A DNA stretch of 64,000 bases, from contig NZ_VIWP01000003.1 in assembly GCF_007829835.1 (NCBI RefSeq), forward strand, positions 248,001 to 312,000. Reading direction: 5' to 3'. Under the pieces are notes generated by a model. The model was given only the letters and a program-made list of their open reading frames with translations, was not told the DNA's origin and ran no database searches. Source of the stretch: Neorhizobium alkalisoli. Its GTDB lineage: Bacteria; Pseudomonadota; Alphaproteobacteria; Rhizobiales; Rhizobiaceae. Positions 35,556 through 48,554 of this stretch are shown here, in pieces; the first letter of the stretch is position 1, and each line of letters begins with the position of its first letter. Made by a program: the position numbers and the translations under genes.

Positions 35556-37055
35556 TCAGGCGAGCGAAGCTGCCTGCTTGTGTTCCATGGCGAATTCCTC
35601 TTCCGGAGAGAGGATCAGCCGGTGGCGACCGACGATCGCGAAATAGGCGATCGCCAGGGCAAACCACAGAACGACCCAGAGCACGCCCTTGGTGAAGTTC
35701 GGATCCTGGATCTGGTAGAAGAGCGTTACGACGGCGATGATGATCGTCAGCACGGCGCCGGGAATGCCGAGCGGCGAGCGGAAAGGCCGCTCGATATTCG
35801 GCAGTTTCTTGCGCAGGATGATGAAGGAGATCGCCTGCATGATGTAGGAGAACATGGCGCCGAACACCGCCATATTGAGCAGCACGCTGCCGATAATGCT
35901 GCCGCCCTGTTCTGCGCCGAGCGAGAACCAGATGACCAGCATGACCGCAAGGCCGACTGCAGCACCGGCACCCATAGCCACATAAGGCGTCTTGAACGTC
36001 GGATGCGTGACCGAAAGCACGGTCGGGAAATAACCGGCGCGAGACAGCGAGTAGATCTGCCGGCCCTGCGCATAAAGGATCGTGTGGAAGCTCGCGATCA
36101 GGCCGGTCAGCGCGACGAGACCGAGCACGACCACGCCACTATCGCCATAGACCGCCTTGAACCCGTCGAGCAGCGGCTCCAGCGCCGAACCAAGATGGAA
36201 GGCGCCGACGCCCGGCAAAGACGGGTTCAGCAGCACGATCATGAAGGCCGATAGCATCAGCGTCAGCATGCCGAGAATGATGCCCTTCGGCATGTCACGC
36301 TTCGGATCGACGGATTCTTCCGCGGCCAGCGGCAACTGCTCGATGGCGAGGAACAGCCAGACGGCAAAGGGCAGCGTCGCGAGAACGCCCGAAAAGCCGA
36401 AGGGGAACCACGAGCCATTGCCTTCCGGAAGCTCGATTGCAGCCCCATCAGGACCAACGCCGATATTCAGCGCCCAACGCGAAAAGTTCATGTTGGGAAT
36501 GGCGCTGATCCAGAAGAAGACGAGGACGGCGAGCGAAATCACCGTGATGACCAGCGTTACCTTGAACGACAGTTCCAGGCCGAACACGTTGAGGCCCAAG
36601 AAGATCGCGTAGAAGACGATCCAGATCAGCGGCGAATAGGCCGCGTCGAGCCCGAGGATCGAGTTCACATAGGCGGTGATAAAGGTGACGACGACCGCCG
36701 GTGTCAGCACATATTCGACATTTTCGCAAAGGCCGGTGATGAAACCGCCCCAGGGACCCATCGCCGTGCGGGCGAAGGAATAGGCGGCCCCCGTATGCGG
36801 CAGAGCCGGGCTCATCTCGGCGATCGAGAAGGTCAGGCCGAGATACATGATGGCGATGATCGTGCCGGCCACCAGCATGCCGCCCCAGCCGCCCGTGGCG
36901 AAGCCGAAATTCCAGCCGGAAAAATGTCCTGAAATAACCGCGCCGACGCCGAGTGCCCAAAGCGACCAGACGCCCGCATACCGCGATAACCCGCGTTTTT
37001 CGAAATAGGATGCATCAGCCTTCTTGTAGCTGACGCCGGAAGATGAACTTTCCAT
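35556..37055 (-). CDS. APC-family permease, ethanolamine (EAT) type
   Basis: 499 residues with about twelve membrane helices. The N-terminal block WSLWALGVGAVISGHFSGWN followed by LTFSIAEMSPALPHTGAAYS and GPWGGFITGLCENVEYVLTP is characteristic of the ethanolamine-transporter branch of the amino acid-polyamine-organocation superfamily, as I recall it from Pseudomonas-type Eat proteins. The start is the ATG at 37055 with AGGAGAGAAGGGC. It is followed on the same strand by the ligase gene after 73 nt, so uptake and glutamylation are probably co-expressed. Confidence 0.85.
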   Translation of the reverse strand: MESSSSGVSYKKADASYFEKRGLSRYAGVWSLWALGVGAVISGHFSGWNFGFATGGWGGMLVAGTIIAIMYLGLTFSIAEMSPALPHTGAAYSFARTAMGPWGGFITGLCENVEYVLTPAVVVTFITAYVNSILGLDAAYSPLIWIVFYAIFLGLNVFGLELSFKVTLVITVISLAVLVFFWISAIPNMNFSRWALNIGVGPDGAAIELPEGNGSWFPFGFSGVLATLPFAVWLFLAIEQLPLAAEESVDPKRDMPKGIILGMLTLMLSAFMIVLLNPSLPGVGAFHLGSALEPLLDGFKAVYGDSGVVVLGLVALTGLIASFHTILYAQGRQIYSLSRAGYFPTVLSVTHPTFKTPYVAMGAGAAVGLAVMLVIWFSLGAEQGGSIIGSVLLNMAVFGAMFSYIMQAISFIILRKKLPNIERPFRSPLGIPGAVLTIIIAVVTLFYQIQDPNFTKGVLWVVLWFALAIAYFAIVGRHRLILSPEEEFAMEHKQAASLA

Positions 37056-37193
37056 GCCCTTCTCTCCTGATAAAGAAATGGGCGGCCGGCCGTCATGGCC
37101 TGCCACACCCCCAGTATGAAATTTCCCGCATCGCCCGCTTTTATCGGTGTCGATGAAGGTCCGCCTTATGCTGTTCCCAATCGTTCGGGGTCT

Positions 37194-37970
37194 TTATCGC
37201 TGGATGTCCGCGAGGCTTTCCCGCAGCAATCCTGTCAAGAAATCGGCCACGACCCCCTGGCCGATTTCGTCTTGTATGAGGTCGTTTCGGATTTCGATCA
37301 TGACGTTCAAAAGCCCGGCAGGCAGGGCATGAACCTCAAGCGTATGGGTGACGCCATCGGCCGGGCCATAAGGCTCGTTCCGCTGGACGTTAAAAATATT
37401 GGTGTCGGCAGCCGCCTCCAGCATGCGATCCGCAAGCCTTTGGTCGGTGTCATGCAGGATGCCGATCTCGACACTGCGCGACTTTCCGAAATAGACCGGC
37501 GTAAAGCTGTGGACGGTGACGAGCACCGTGTGCCGCCCCTGCTCTTTTCGGTCGTCAATTTCAGCGCGGATGCGGCCATGAAAAGGCATGTAGAGCGCCG
37601 TCGTTCGGCGCGAGCGCTCCTCTTGCGGGAGATTTTCATTGCCGGGAATACGGAAGATTTCGGAGACGTCACGCATGGCCGACGGCGAGTCCGGCGGCCG
37701 GTTGCAATCATAGACCAGTCGCGAAAAACGCTGGTAAATCAATACCGCATCGAGATTGCCTGCCATCTGTCGGGCAACAGCCAAAGCGCCCGGATCCCAG
37801 GCGATATGCGAGGCGAGCGCTTCTTCGGACAGGCCCAGCGTCCCGTACCGCTGCGGCAGCCGCCGCGACGCATGTTCGCAGATCAGAAGCACATCGCTGC
37901 GCCCTCCGGCATTCTCTACGGCAACGGGTTCACCGTCCGTCTCCGTGAAAAAATCCGAGTGCAGCAGCAT
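37194..37970 (-). CDS. N-formylglutamate amidohydrolase family protein
   Basis: 258 residues from the ATG at 37970; a GTG at 38021 would add 17. Family motifs: DVLLICEHASRRLP (zinc-ligand region), ASHIAWDPGALAVARQMA, RLVYDCNRPPDSPSAM, VTVHSFTPVYFGK and VEIGILHDTD. The classical reaction releases formate from N-formyl-L-glutamate in histidine breakdown, but no hut genes are near; relatives beside GS-like ligases may hydrolyse other glutamate amides. It is the first gene of the minus-strand cluster and is divergent from the RpiR regulator. Confidence 0.85.
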   Translation of the reverse strand: MLLHSDFFTETDGEPVAVENAGGRSDVLLICEHASRRLPQRYGTLGLSEEALASHIAWDPGALAVARQMAGNLDAVLIYQRFSRLVYDCNRPPDSPSAMRDVSEIFRIPGNENLPQEERSRRTTALYMPFHGRIRAEIDDRKEQGRHTVLVTVHSFTPVYFGKSRSVEIGILHDTDQRLADRMLEAAADTNIFNVQRNEPYGPADGVTHTLEVHALPAGLLNVMIEIRNDLIQDEIGQGVVADFLTGLLRESLADIQR

Positions 37971-38080
37971 GAGGAATTCCGCAAAATCTGACCGAACTAA
38001 ACTCAGAAGAGAATTCTTCACTTCATTCGCGCCGTCAACGCCAAAACTGAAATTTTCTCTTCAAAACCCCGATTGACTTC

Positions 38081-38116
38081 TTGTAACAAACCGCGGTTAA
38101 TCATTGTCACAAACCG
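38081..38116. promoter_or_regulatory. candidate RpiR operator: two TTGTNACAA repeats
   Basis: TTGTAACAAACCG (38081-38093) and TTGTCACAAACCG (38104-38116) are direct repeats 23 bp apart, about two helical turns, each containing the palindrome TTGTNACAA. They lie in the 171-bp divergent gap just upstream of the rpiR-type gene. Confidence 0.6.
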
Positions 38117-38141
38117 GCAGAGACCGGAGGGGACAGCTTTC

Positions 38142-39032
38142 GTGCCGCCAACAGCACGCACCGTTTCGGACGTCATTCGTCTTCGCTACGACGAACTGAC
38201 GCGTGCGGAAAAACAGTTGGCGGACAGCCTATTGGAGAACTATCCGGTGTCGGGGCTCGGCAGCATCACCACGATTGCGGAAAACGCCGGCGTCTCCACG
38301 CCGACCGTTGCGCGCATGGTGCAGAAGCTGGGCTACAAGGGCTATCCGGAATTCCAGGCGCATCTGCATCAGGAACTGGAAGAGACGATTTCGAGCCCGA
38401 TCGCCAAACATGATCGCTGGGCCTCGAATGCGCCGGGCACCCATATTCTCAACCGTTTTGCCGAAGCGATCACCGCCAATTTGCGCGAAACCCTTTCCGA
38501 TCTGGACACCGCGACATTCGAGGGCGCGGCAGCACTTTTGCGCGATCGGGAACGTGGGGTCTATTTCGTCGGCGGCCGCATTACCGGGTCACTTGCCGAA
38601 TATTTCTTCACTCACATGCAGGTCATTCGCCAGAAGACCACGCTGATTTCCTCCAACTCCAGTTCCTGGCCGCAGCATGTCCTGAACATGCGCGCCGGCG
38701 ACGTCCTGGTGATCTTCGACATCCGCCGCTACGAGCAGGAGATGGCGACGCTGGCCGAAGCTGCGCAGGCGGCCGGCGTCGTCATCGTCTTGTTCACCGA
38801 CATCTGGACTTCGCCCGTCGCCAAGCGGGCGCAACATGTCTTCAAGGTGCGTATCGAGGCACCCTCGGCATGGGATTCTTCGGTTGTCACATTGTTCGTC
38901 GTCGAGGCGCTGATCGAGGCGGTTCAGAGCGCCACGTGGGAGGAAACCCGTGAGCGCATGAACGCGCTTGAAGGCCTTTTCGAACGAAGTCGCCTTTTCC
39001 GCCGGCCCGGGCGACAGAGCCGCCTCGATTAA
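38142..39032 (+). CDS. RpiR/MurR-family transcriptional regulator
   Basis: 296 residues. The N-terminal RpiR HTH (LTRAEKQLADSLLENYPVSG, TTIAENAGVSTPTVARMVQK, LGYKGYPEFQ) joins a SIS phosphosugar-binding domain (RGVYFVGGRITGSLAEYF, MRAGDVLVIFDIRRYEQEM). The start is the GTG at 38142 with GGAGGGGACAGC; the TTG at 38073 lacks a site and overlaps the putative operator. It is divergent from the glutamyl-amine cluster and upstream of an ABC operon, and could control either or both. The effector is unknown. Confidence 0.85.
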   Translation: MPPTARTVSDVIRLRYDELTRAEKQLADSLLENYPVSGLGSITTIAENAGVSTPTVARMVQKLGYKGYPEFQAHLHQELEETISSPIAKHDRWASNAPGTHILNRFAEAITANLRETLSDLDTATFEGAAALLRDRERGVYFVGGRITGSLAEYFFTHMQVIRQKTTLISSNSSSWPQHVLNMRAGDVLVIFDIRRYEQEMATLAEAAQAAGVVIVLFTDIWTSPVAKRAQHVFKVRIEAPSAWDSSVVTLFVVEALIEAVQSATWEETRERMNALEGLFERSRLFRRPGRQSRLD

Positions 39033-39168
39033 CGGCGGCCAAGTACCGGATATCCTTTCAAAAACGCGACGATAATTAGCGGATGATCACGTTGCGAACC
39101 TGTCACATACCTTACATGAATCCGCTCTACGAGTTGCGCCAACAAAAACTTCACCCAAGGAGAACAAC

Positions 39169-40272
39169 ATGCTGAACAAGACCCAACGTCTGCTCTCCAT
39201 GACGACCGCAATCGTCATGGCCTCTGCCAGCCTCGCTGCTGCCGAGCCGAGCGCCGATCTGATCGCTGCCGCCAAGAAGGAAGGCACGCTGACCACCATC
39301 GCTCTGCCGCACGACTGGTGCGGTTACGGCGACGTCATCGCAGGCTTCAAGGCCAAGTACGGCATCGAAGTCAACGAACTGAACCCGGACGCCGGCTCGG
39401 GCGACGAAATCGAAGCCATCAAGGCTAACAAGGGCAACAAAGGCCCGCAGGCTCCTGACGTGATCGACGTCGGCCTCTCCTTCGGCCCGTCCGCCAAGGC
39501 CGAAGGCCTGCTGATGCCGTACAAGGTTTCGACCTGGGACAGCATTCCGGACACCGCCAAGGATGCCGACGGCGCCTGGTACGGTGACTATTACGGCGTT
39601 CTCTCCTTCGTCGTGAACACCGACATCGTCAAGAACGTGCCGAAGGACTGGGCCGACCTGAAGAAGTCGGAATTCGCTAACTCGATCGCTCTCGCCGGTG
39701 ACCCGCGCGCTTCCAACCAGGCCGTTCAGGCTGTTTACGCTGCCGGCGTCGCCGCTGGCGAAAAGGACGCGGAAAAGATCGGCGCTGCCGGCCTTTCCTA
39801 CTTCGCCGAAGTCAACAAGGCTGGCAACTTCGTTCCGGTCATCGGCAAGTCCGCTTCGCTCGCCCAGGGCTCGACCCCGATCGTCGTAGCCTGGGACTAT
39901 AACGGCCTGTCCTGGCGCGATACGCTGAAGGGCAACCCGCCGGTTGAAGTCGTCGTTCCGAAGACGGGCGTTGTTGCCGGTGTCTACGTTCAGGCGATCT
40001 CCGCCTTCGCACCGCACCCGAACGCTGCCAAGCTCTGGATGGAATACCTCTATTCCGACGAAGGTCAGCTCGGCTGGCTGAAGGGCTATTGCCACCCGAT
40101 CCGCTTCAACGACCTCGCTGCCAAGGGCAAGGTTCCGAAGGAACTGCTCGACAAGCTGCCGCCGGCTGAAGGCTACACCAAGGCCGTCTTCCCGACGCTC
40201 GCAGAGCAGGACAAGGGCAAGGCCGCCATCACCACCAAGTGGGATTCGGTCGTCGGCGCCAACGTCAAGTAA
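39169..40272 (+). CDS. ABC transporter periplasmic substrate-binding protein
   Basis: 367 residues. A signal peptide (MTTAIVMASASLAAA region) precedes a type II binding-protein fold of the Fe3+/polyamine/phosphonate group (LIAAAKKEGTLTTIALPHDW, LNPDAGSGDEIEAIKANKG, YYGVLSFVVNTDIV, VIGKSASLAQGSTPIVVAWD). The ligand is unknown. The codon choice is biased toward frequent codons (gct, aag, ttc), as expected of a highly expressed binding protein. Site AAGGAGAACAAC. A hairpin after the stop separates it from the permease genes. Confidence 0.87.
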   Translation: MLNKTQRLLSMTTAIVMASASLAAAEPSADLIAAAKKEGTLTTIALPHDWCGYGDVIAGFKAKYGIEVNELNPDAGSGDEIEAIKANKGNKGPQAPDVIDVGLSFGPSAKAEGLLMPYKVSTWDSIPDTAKDADGAWYGDYYGVLSFVVNTDIVKNVPKDWADLKKSEFANSIALAGDPRASNQAVQAVYAAGVAAGEKDAEKIGAAGLSYFAEVNKAGNFVPVIGKSASLAQGSTPIVVAWDYNGLSWRDTLKGNPPVEVVVPKTGVVAGVYVQAISAFAPHPNAAKLWMEYLYSDEGQLGWLKGYCHPIRFNDLAAKGKVPKELLDKLPPAEGYTKAVFPTLAEQDKGKAAITTKWDSVVGANVK

Positions 40273-40288
40273 GCTCCGCCATCAATCA

Positions 40289-40322
40289 GCCTTCCCGCGT
40301 CCGCGCGGGAAGGCCTTTTTTC
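40289..40322 (+). terminator. intra-operon hairpin/terminator after the binding-protein gene
   Basis: GCCTTCCCGCG and CGCGGGAAGGC form a stem followed by a run of six T. Situated between binding-protein and permease genes, it probably stabilises or attenuates the transcript so that the binding protein is made in excess. Confidence 0.8.
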
Positions 40323-40355
40323 ATCCGGCACAATCCACCCCGAGTATCGGCCCCC

Positions 40356-41231
40356 ATGAGCACCGCTTCCACGTCCTTTATCGACCGAAAAACCGTCGTC
40401 GATTGGCTCGGCATCGCGCCGTTCATGATCTTCGCGCTGATGTTCCTTGTCGTGCCGACGCTTTATCTCGTCACTGGCGCGTTTTTTACGCCTGACGGTG
40501 ACTTCACCTTCAAGAACATTGCCGACCTGTTCACTCCGTCGATCCTCAGCGCCTACTGGATCTCGATCAAGGTCTCGGTCGCCTCTTCGATCGGCGGCGC
40601 GCTGATCGGCTTTTTCCTCGCCTGGGCGATCGTGCTCGGCGGCCTGCCCTCCTGGATCCGCTCAGGGCTCCTCACCTTTTCCGGCGTCGCCTCCAATTTC
40701 GCCGGCGTGCCGCTCGCCTTCTCCTTCCTTGCCACGCTCGGACGCACCGGTCTCGTCACCGTTCTGTTGCGCGACTGGTTCGGCTTCAATCTCTACGGAA
40801 CCGGCTTCAACATCCTGTCCTTCTTCGGCCTCACCATCACCTACATGTTCTTCCAGATCCCGCTGATGGTGCTGATCCTGACGCCGGCACTGGACGGTAT
40901 GAAGAAGGAATGGCGCGAAGCCTCCGAAATTCTCGGTGCCTCGACCTGGCAATACTGGCGCATGGTCGCTCTGCCGATCCTCTGGCCGAGCCTGATGGGC
41001 ACGACCCTGCTTCTCTTCGCAAACGCCTTCGGCGCAATCGCCACGGCCTATGCGCTGACCGGTTCCTCGCTCAACATCGTGCCGATCCTGCTCTATGCGC
41101 AGATCCGCGGCGACGTCCTGCACAATGCCAATCTCGGTTACGCACTGGCACTCGGCATGATCGTTATCACCGGCATCTCCAACATCCTGTACATCCTGCT
41201 CAGGATGCGCGCCGAACGCTGGCAGAAGTGA
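40356..41231 (+). CDS. ABC transporter permease (first)
   Basis: 291 residues with six predicted helices (GIAPFMIFALMFLVVPTLYL first) and the EAA cytoplasmic loop EWREASEILGASTWQYWRMV that docks on the ATPase. Of the PotB/binding-protein-dependent inner-membrane family. The start is the ATG at 40356 (MSTASTSFIDRK); the frame upstream crosses the hairpin and the end of the preceding gene and is not used. Confidence 0.87.
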   Translation: MSTASTSFIDRKTVVDWLGIAPFMIFALMFLVVPTLYLVTGAFFTPDGDFTFKNIADLFTPSILSAYWISIKVSVASSIGGALIGFFLAWAIVLGGLPSWIRSGLLTFSGVASNFAGVPLAFSFLATLGRTGLVTVLLRDWFGFNLYGTGFNILSFFGLTITYMFFQIPLMVLILTPALDGMKKEWREASEILGASTWQYWRMVALPILWPSLMGTTLLLFANAFGAIATAYALTGSSLNIVPILLYAQIRGDVLHNANLGYALALGMIVITGISNILYILLRMRAERWQK

Positions 41232-41241
41232 GGAGCACGCC

Positions 41242-42030
41242 ATGAAGATCAGCAAAATCCTCGCCTGGGTCGCGCTTGCCATCGGCGTTATCTATTTCAT
41301 CGTGCCGCTGATCGGCACGTTCGAATTCTCGATGCGCATGCGCCGCGGCGCCTATTCCTTCGACGCTTACGACTCGGTCTTCTCGGACATGCAGTTCCGC
41401 TCGACCTTCGGCTTCTCGATGTTGATGGCACTGTTCACCATCATCTTCGGCATGCTGCTGATCGTACCGACCGCCTATTGGGTGCGCCTGCGCCTGCCGC
41501 AGATGCGGCCGGTCGTCGAGTTCATCACGCTGATGCCGCTGGTCATACCGGCGATCGTCATCGTCTTCGGTTACCTGCGCCTCTACAATTCGTCGTCCTA
41601 TATTCCCTTCACGGGTTCGATTCAGGGCACGAACATCCTGCTCGTCCTCTCCTACATCACCCTGTCGCTGCCCTACATGTATCGTTCGGTCGATACGGCG
41701 ATGCGCACGATCGATGTCAGGACGTTGACCGAGGCCGCCGAAATCCTCGGCGCCAAATGGCCGACCATCCTGTTCCGCTGCATTTTCCCTAACGTCATGT
41801 CGGGTGTGCTGTCGGGTGCCTTCATCACATTCGCGATCGTCATGGGCGAGTTCACCATGGCGGCCCTGCTCAATCGCCCGGCTTTCGGCCCCTATCTGCA
41901 GCTGATCGGCGCCAACAGGGCTTATGAACCGGCGGCGCTCGCCATCATTGCATTCGCCATCACCTGGCTGTCGATGGGCCTTCTCCAGCTCGTCTCCCGC
42001 TTCAGCAAAATGACGCCGTCCCGGCCCTAA
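41242..42030 (+). CDS. ABC transporter permease (second)
   Basis: 262 residues, PotC-like, with about six helices and the coupling loop TLTEAAEILGAKWPTILFRC. It follows the first permease by 10 nt with a GAGGAGCACGCC site. It should form the heterodimeric membrane channel with the preceding gene product. Confidence 0.87.
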   Translation: MKISKILAWVALAIGVIYFIVPLIGTFEFSMRMRRGAYSFDAYDSVFSDMQFRSTFGFSMLMALFTIIFGMLLIVPTAYWVRLRLPQMRPVVEFITLMPLVIPAIVIVFGYLRLYNSSSYIPFTGSIQGTNILLVLSYITLSLPYMYRSVDTAMRTIDVRTLTEAAEILGAKWPTILFRCIFPNVMSGVLSGAFITFAIVMGEFTMAALLNRPAFGPYLQLIGANRAYEPAALAIIAFAITWLSMGLLQLVSRFSKMTPSRP

Positions 42031-42042
42031 GGAATTTAATCC

Positions 42043-43104
42043 ATGTCGTTCCTCGTGCTCGATCATCTCAAGAAAAGTTTCGGCCAGACGCAAGTCGTCA
42101 AGGATTTCAACATGTCGATCGAGAAAGGCGAGTTCATCTCCTTTCTCGGTCCGTCCGGCTGCGGCAAGACGACCGTCCTGCGCATGATCGCCGGCTTTGA
42201 AAGCCCGAGCGACGGCACGATCACCATTAACGGCAAGAACCAGAATGGGCTGAAGACCAACCAGCGCAATATCGGCATGGTCTTTCAGGCCTATGCGCTC
42301 TTCCCGAACATGACGGTTTTCGACAATGTCGCCTTCGGCCTCAAGGTCGCCGGCATGCAGAAGTCAGAAATCGAGACGCGCGTGAAGGAGATGCTGAAGC
42401 TGATCCATCTCGAACATCTCGCCGATCGCTATCCGTACCAGATGTCAGGCGGCCAGCAGCAGCGCGTCGCCCTTGCCCGCGCCCTTGCGCCAAAACCGCA
42501 GGTCCTGCTGCTCGACGAGCCGCTGTCTGCGCTCGACGCAAAGATCCGCGTTTCGCTGCGTGAGGAAATCCGCCAGATCCAGCGGCAGCTCGGCATCACC
42601 ACCGTCTTCGTCACCCACGACCAGGAAGAGGCGCTGTCGATCTCCGACCGCATCGTCGTGATGAATGCCGGCCGCGCCGACCAGATCGGCACGCCCTCCG
42701 ACATCTACAACCGCCCGGCTACCCGTTTCGTCGCTTCCTTCGTCGGCACGCTCAACATGATCGAGGCAACCGTCGCCGATCCGGCCGCCAACACCGTGCA
42801 TATCGGCGAAAACCTGGTGACCCTGCGGGAATCGATTGGCGCGCTGAAGGCCGGCGACAAGCTTTCGATCGCCCTGCGCCCGGAAGCGGGTTCGCTGTCG
42901 GAAAGCGCGAAGGGTGATACCTCCCTCACCGGCACCGTTGCTTCCTCGCACTTCCTCGGCTCGGTCGTTCGCACCCGGATCGATGTCGGCGGCACGCTGA
43001 TTTCCTTCGACATGTTTAACTCACCGGACAAGGCCCTGCCGCAGCCGGGCGAGACCGTGACATTGCGCTTTGCTGCAAGCGATCTTCTGCTCGTCAAGGA
43101 ATAA
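42043..43104 (+). CDS. ABC transporter ATPase (PotA-like, with TOBE domain)
   Basis: 353 residues. Walker A GPSGCGKT, Q-loop MVFQAYALFPNMTV, signature MSGGQQQRVALARALAP, Walker B VLLLDEPLSALD and H-loop VFVTHDQEEAL are intact, and a C-terminal TOBE-type regulatory domain (about residues 280-350) is present. It powers the two preceding permeases; the group transports polyamines, iron, thiamine or phosphonates. It is 12 nt downstream of the second permease. Confidence 0.9.
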   Translation: MSFLVLDHLKKSFGQTQVVKDFNMSIEKGEFISFLGPSGCGKTTVLRMIAGFESPSDGTITINGKNQNGLKTNQRNIGMVFQAYALFPNMTVFDNVAFGLKVAGMQKSEIETRVKEMLKLIHLEHLADRYPYQMSGGQQQRVALARALAPKPQVLLLDEPLSALDAKIRVSLREEIRQIQRQLGITTVFVTHDQEEALSISDRIVVMNAGRADQIGTPSDIYNRPATRFVASFVGTLNMIEATVADPAANTVHIGENLVTLRESIGALKAGDKLSIALRPEAGSLSESAKGDTSLTGTVASSHFLGSVVRTRIDVGGTLISFDMFNSPDKALPQPGETVTLRFAASDLLLVKE

Positions 43105-43314
43105 GCGTCCGGCCTTAGCGACCATTCCAGCCTGCGGACGGCAAAACAGGATCGCCCGCAGGCAGAACCTGTTGCCATGCAGCATCGGAACACACGCCAA
43201 AGCCTTGGGAAACAGACGTTTTGACTTGAAAATGCGGGCCTTATGCCGCATTGCGAAAGGATTGCCCCGGCCCTTTGCCGGCCGGGCCGTCTCGCAGCAA
43301 GTCAGTTGAACGAT

Positions 43315-44655
43315 ATGTCTCCCACCATGCCTTCTGCGGCCGCACCGCGCCGCCTCACCGCCCATGATTTCCGCGTTCTCGGCCTTGCCGCTCTCGGCGG
43401 CGCGCTGGAATTTTATGATTTCATCATCTTCGTGTTTTTCGCGGCCGTGATCGGAAAGCTGTTCTTTCCGCCGGACATGCCCGACTGGCTGGTACTGATC
43501 CAGACTTTTGGCATTTTTGCTGCCGGTTATCTGGTGCGCCCGCTCGGCGGAATCGTGCTGGCCCATTTCGGCGACATGTTCGGCCGCAAGCGCGTTTTCG
43601 CCTTCTCGATCCTGTTGATGGCGCTGTCGACGCTCGGCATGGCCGCCATGCCGACCTATGCGACGATCGGTGTTGCCGCCCCGATCCTGCTGATCTGCAT
43701 GCGCATCCTCCAGGGCGCCGCAATCGGCGGTGAAGTGCCCGGCGCCTGGACTTTTGTCGCCGAACACGTCCCCTTCCGCCGCGTCGGTTTCGCCTGCGGT
43801 TTCCTCTGCTCCGGCCTGACGCTCGGCATCCTGCTCGGCTCCTTCATCGCGACGATCATCAATTCGGTCTTCGTGCCGGAAACGATCGCCGCCTGGGCCT
43901 GGCGTATCCCCTTCTTCCTTGGTGGCTTCTTCGGTCTCCTCGCTGTCTGGCTGCGCCGCTGGCTTCAGGAAACGCCGATCTTCACCGAGATGAAGGCTAG
44001 CCGCACGCTGGCGCCGGAACTGCCGCTGAAGGCGGTCCTGCGCGACCACAAGCGCGGCGTCGTCATCTCGATCCTGCTCACCTGGATCCTCTCGGCCGGC
44101 ATCGTCGTGACGACGCTGATGACCGCGACCTTCCTGCAGAAGCTTTATGGCTACACCGCGCAGCAGTCGCTGGCCGCGACGAGCTTCGGCACGCTGTTCC
44201 TGATCGTCGGCACGGCAGCGGCCGGCGCCATCGTCGACAGGATCGGCTCCGGCCGCTTCTTCATCGGCTCCGGCGTCTTTTTCGGTGCCGCGACCTGGGC
44301 CTTCTACAGCTATGCCAGCGTCTCGATCACCACCGTCTTCGTGCTTTACGCGGTGATGGGCCTGGCTGTCGGCATGGTCGGTGCCGTGCCTTACGTCATG
44401 GTCCGCGCCTTCCCGGCCCGCGTCCGTTTCTCAGGGCTCTCCTTCTCCTACAACGTCTCATATGCCATCTTCGGCGGCCTCACCCCGATCGCGGTCACCT
44501 CGCTGCTGCCACTCAACCCGATGGCGCATGCCTGGTACCTGCTGTTCATCGCAGCGCTCGCCATCGGCCTCGGCGTCTATCTCAGCCTCTATGGCGAGAC
44601 GGTAGAATCGGATGCCGGCATCGAGGAACTGACGGCACGGATGGCGAAAAGCTGA
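43315..44655 (+). CDS. MFS transporter, metabolite:H+ symporter (MHS) type
   Basis: 446 residues with twelve predicted helices. The N-terminal GALEFYDFIIFVFFAAVIGK and the loop RPLGGIVLAHFGDMFGRKR (helix 2-3) match the MHS group, which includes citrate, 2-oxoglutarate, proline/betaine and shikimate carriers. The substrate is unknown. It begins at 43315; the site upstream is poor. It is 210 nt after the ABC ATPase gene, so it may have its own promoter. A bidirectional terminator follows. Confidence 0.85.
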   Translation: MSPTMPSAAAPRRLTAHDFRVLGLAALGGALEFYDFIIFVFFAAVIGKLFFPPDMPDWLVLIQTFGIFAAGYLVRPLGGIVLAHFGDMFGRKRVFAFSILLMALSTLGMAAMPTYATIGVAAPILLICMRILQGAAIGGEVPGAWTFVAEHVPFRRVGFACGFLCSGLTLGILLGSFIATIINSVFVPETIAAWAWRIPFFLGGFFGLLAVWLRRWLQETPIFTEMKASRTLAPELPLKAVLRDHKRGVVISILLTWILSAGIVVTTLMTATFLQKLYGYTAQQSLAATSFGTLFLIVGTAAAGAIVDRIGSGRFFIGSGVFFGAATWAFYSYASVSITTVFVLYAVMGLAVGMVGAVPYVMVRAFPARVRFSGLSFSYNVSYAIFGGLTPIAVTSLLPLNPMAHAWYLLFIAALAIGLGVYLSLYGETVESDAGIEELTARMAKS

Positions 44656-44682
44656 TCTTCTTTTCGCTGAAGGATCAAAAGG

Positions 44683-44717
44683 AAAGGCCGGAAAGCTCAT
44701 CGCTTTCCGGCCTTTTT
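44683..44717. terminator. bidirectional terminator between the MFS gene and metH
   Basis: AAAGGCCGGAAAGC pairs with GCTTTCCGGCCTTTTT around a short loop; A- and T-runs flank it on either side. Confidence 0.85.
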
Positions 44718-44740
44718 GTTATTGTACTATCAAGCCTGCC

Positions 44741-48514
<3,774 letters not shown>

Positions 48515-48554
48515 GGGCAAGGCTCCTGACAATTATCAATGCAATGTTCATAAT

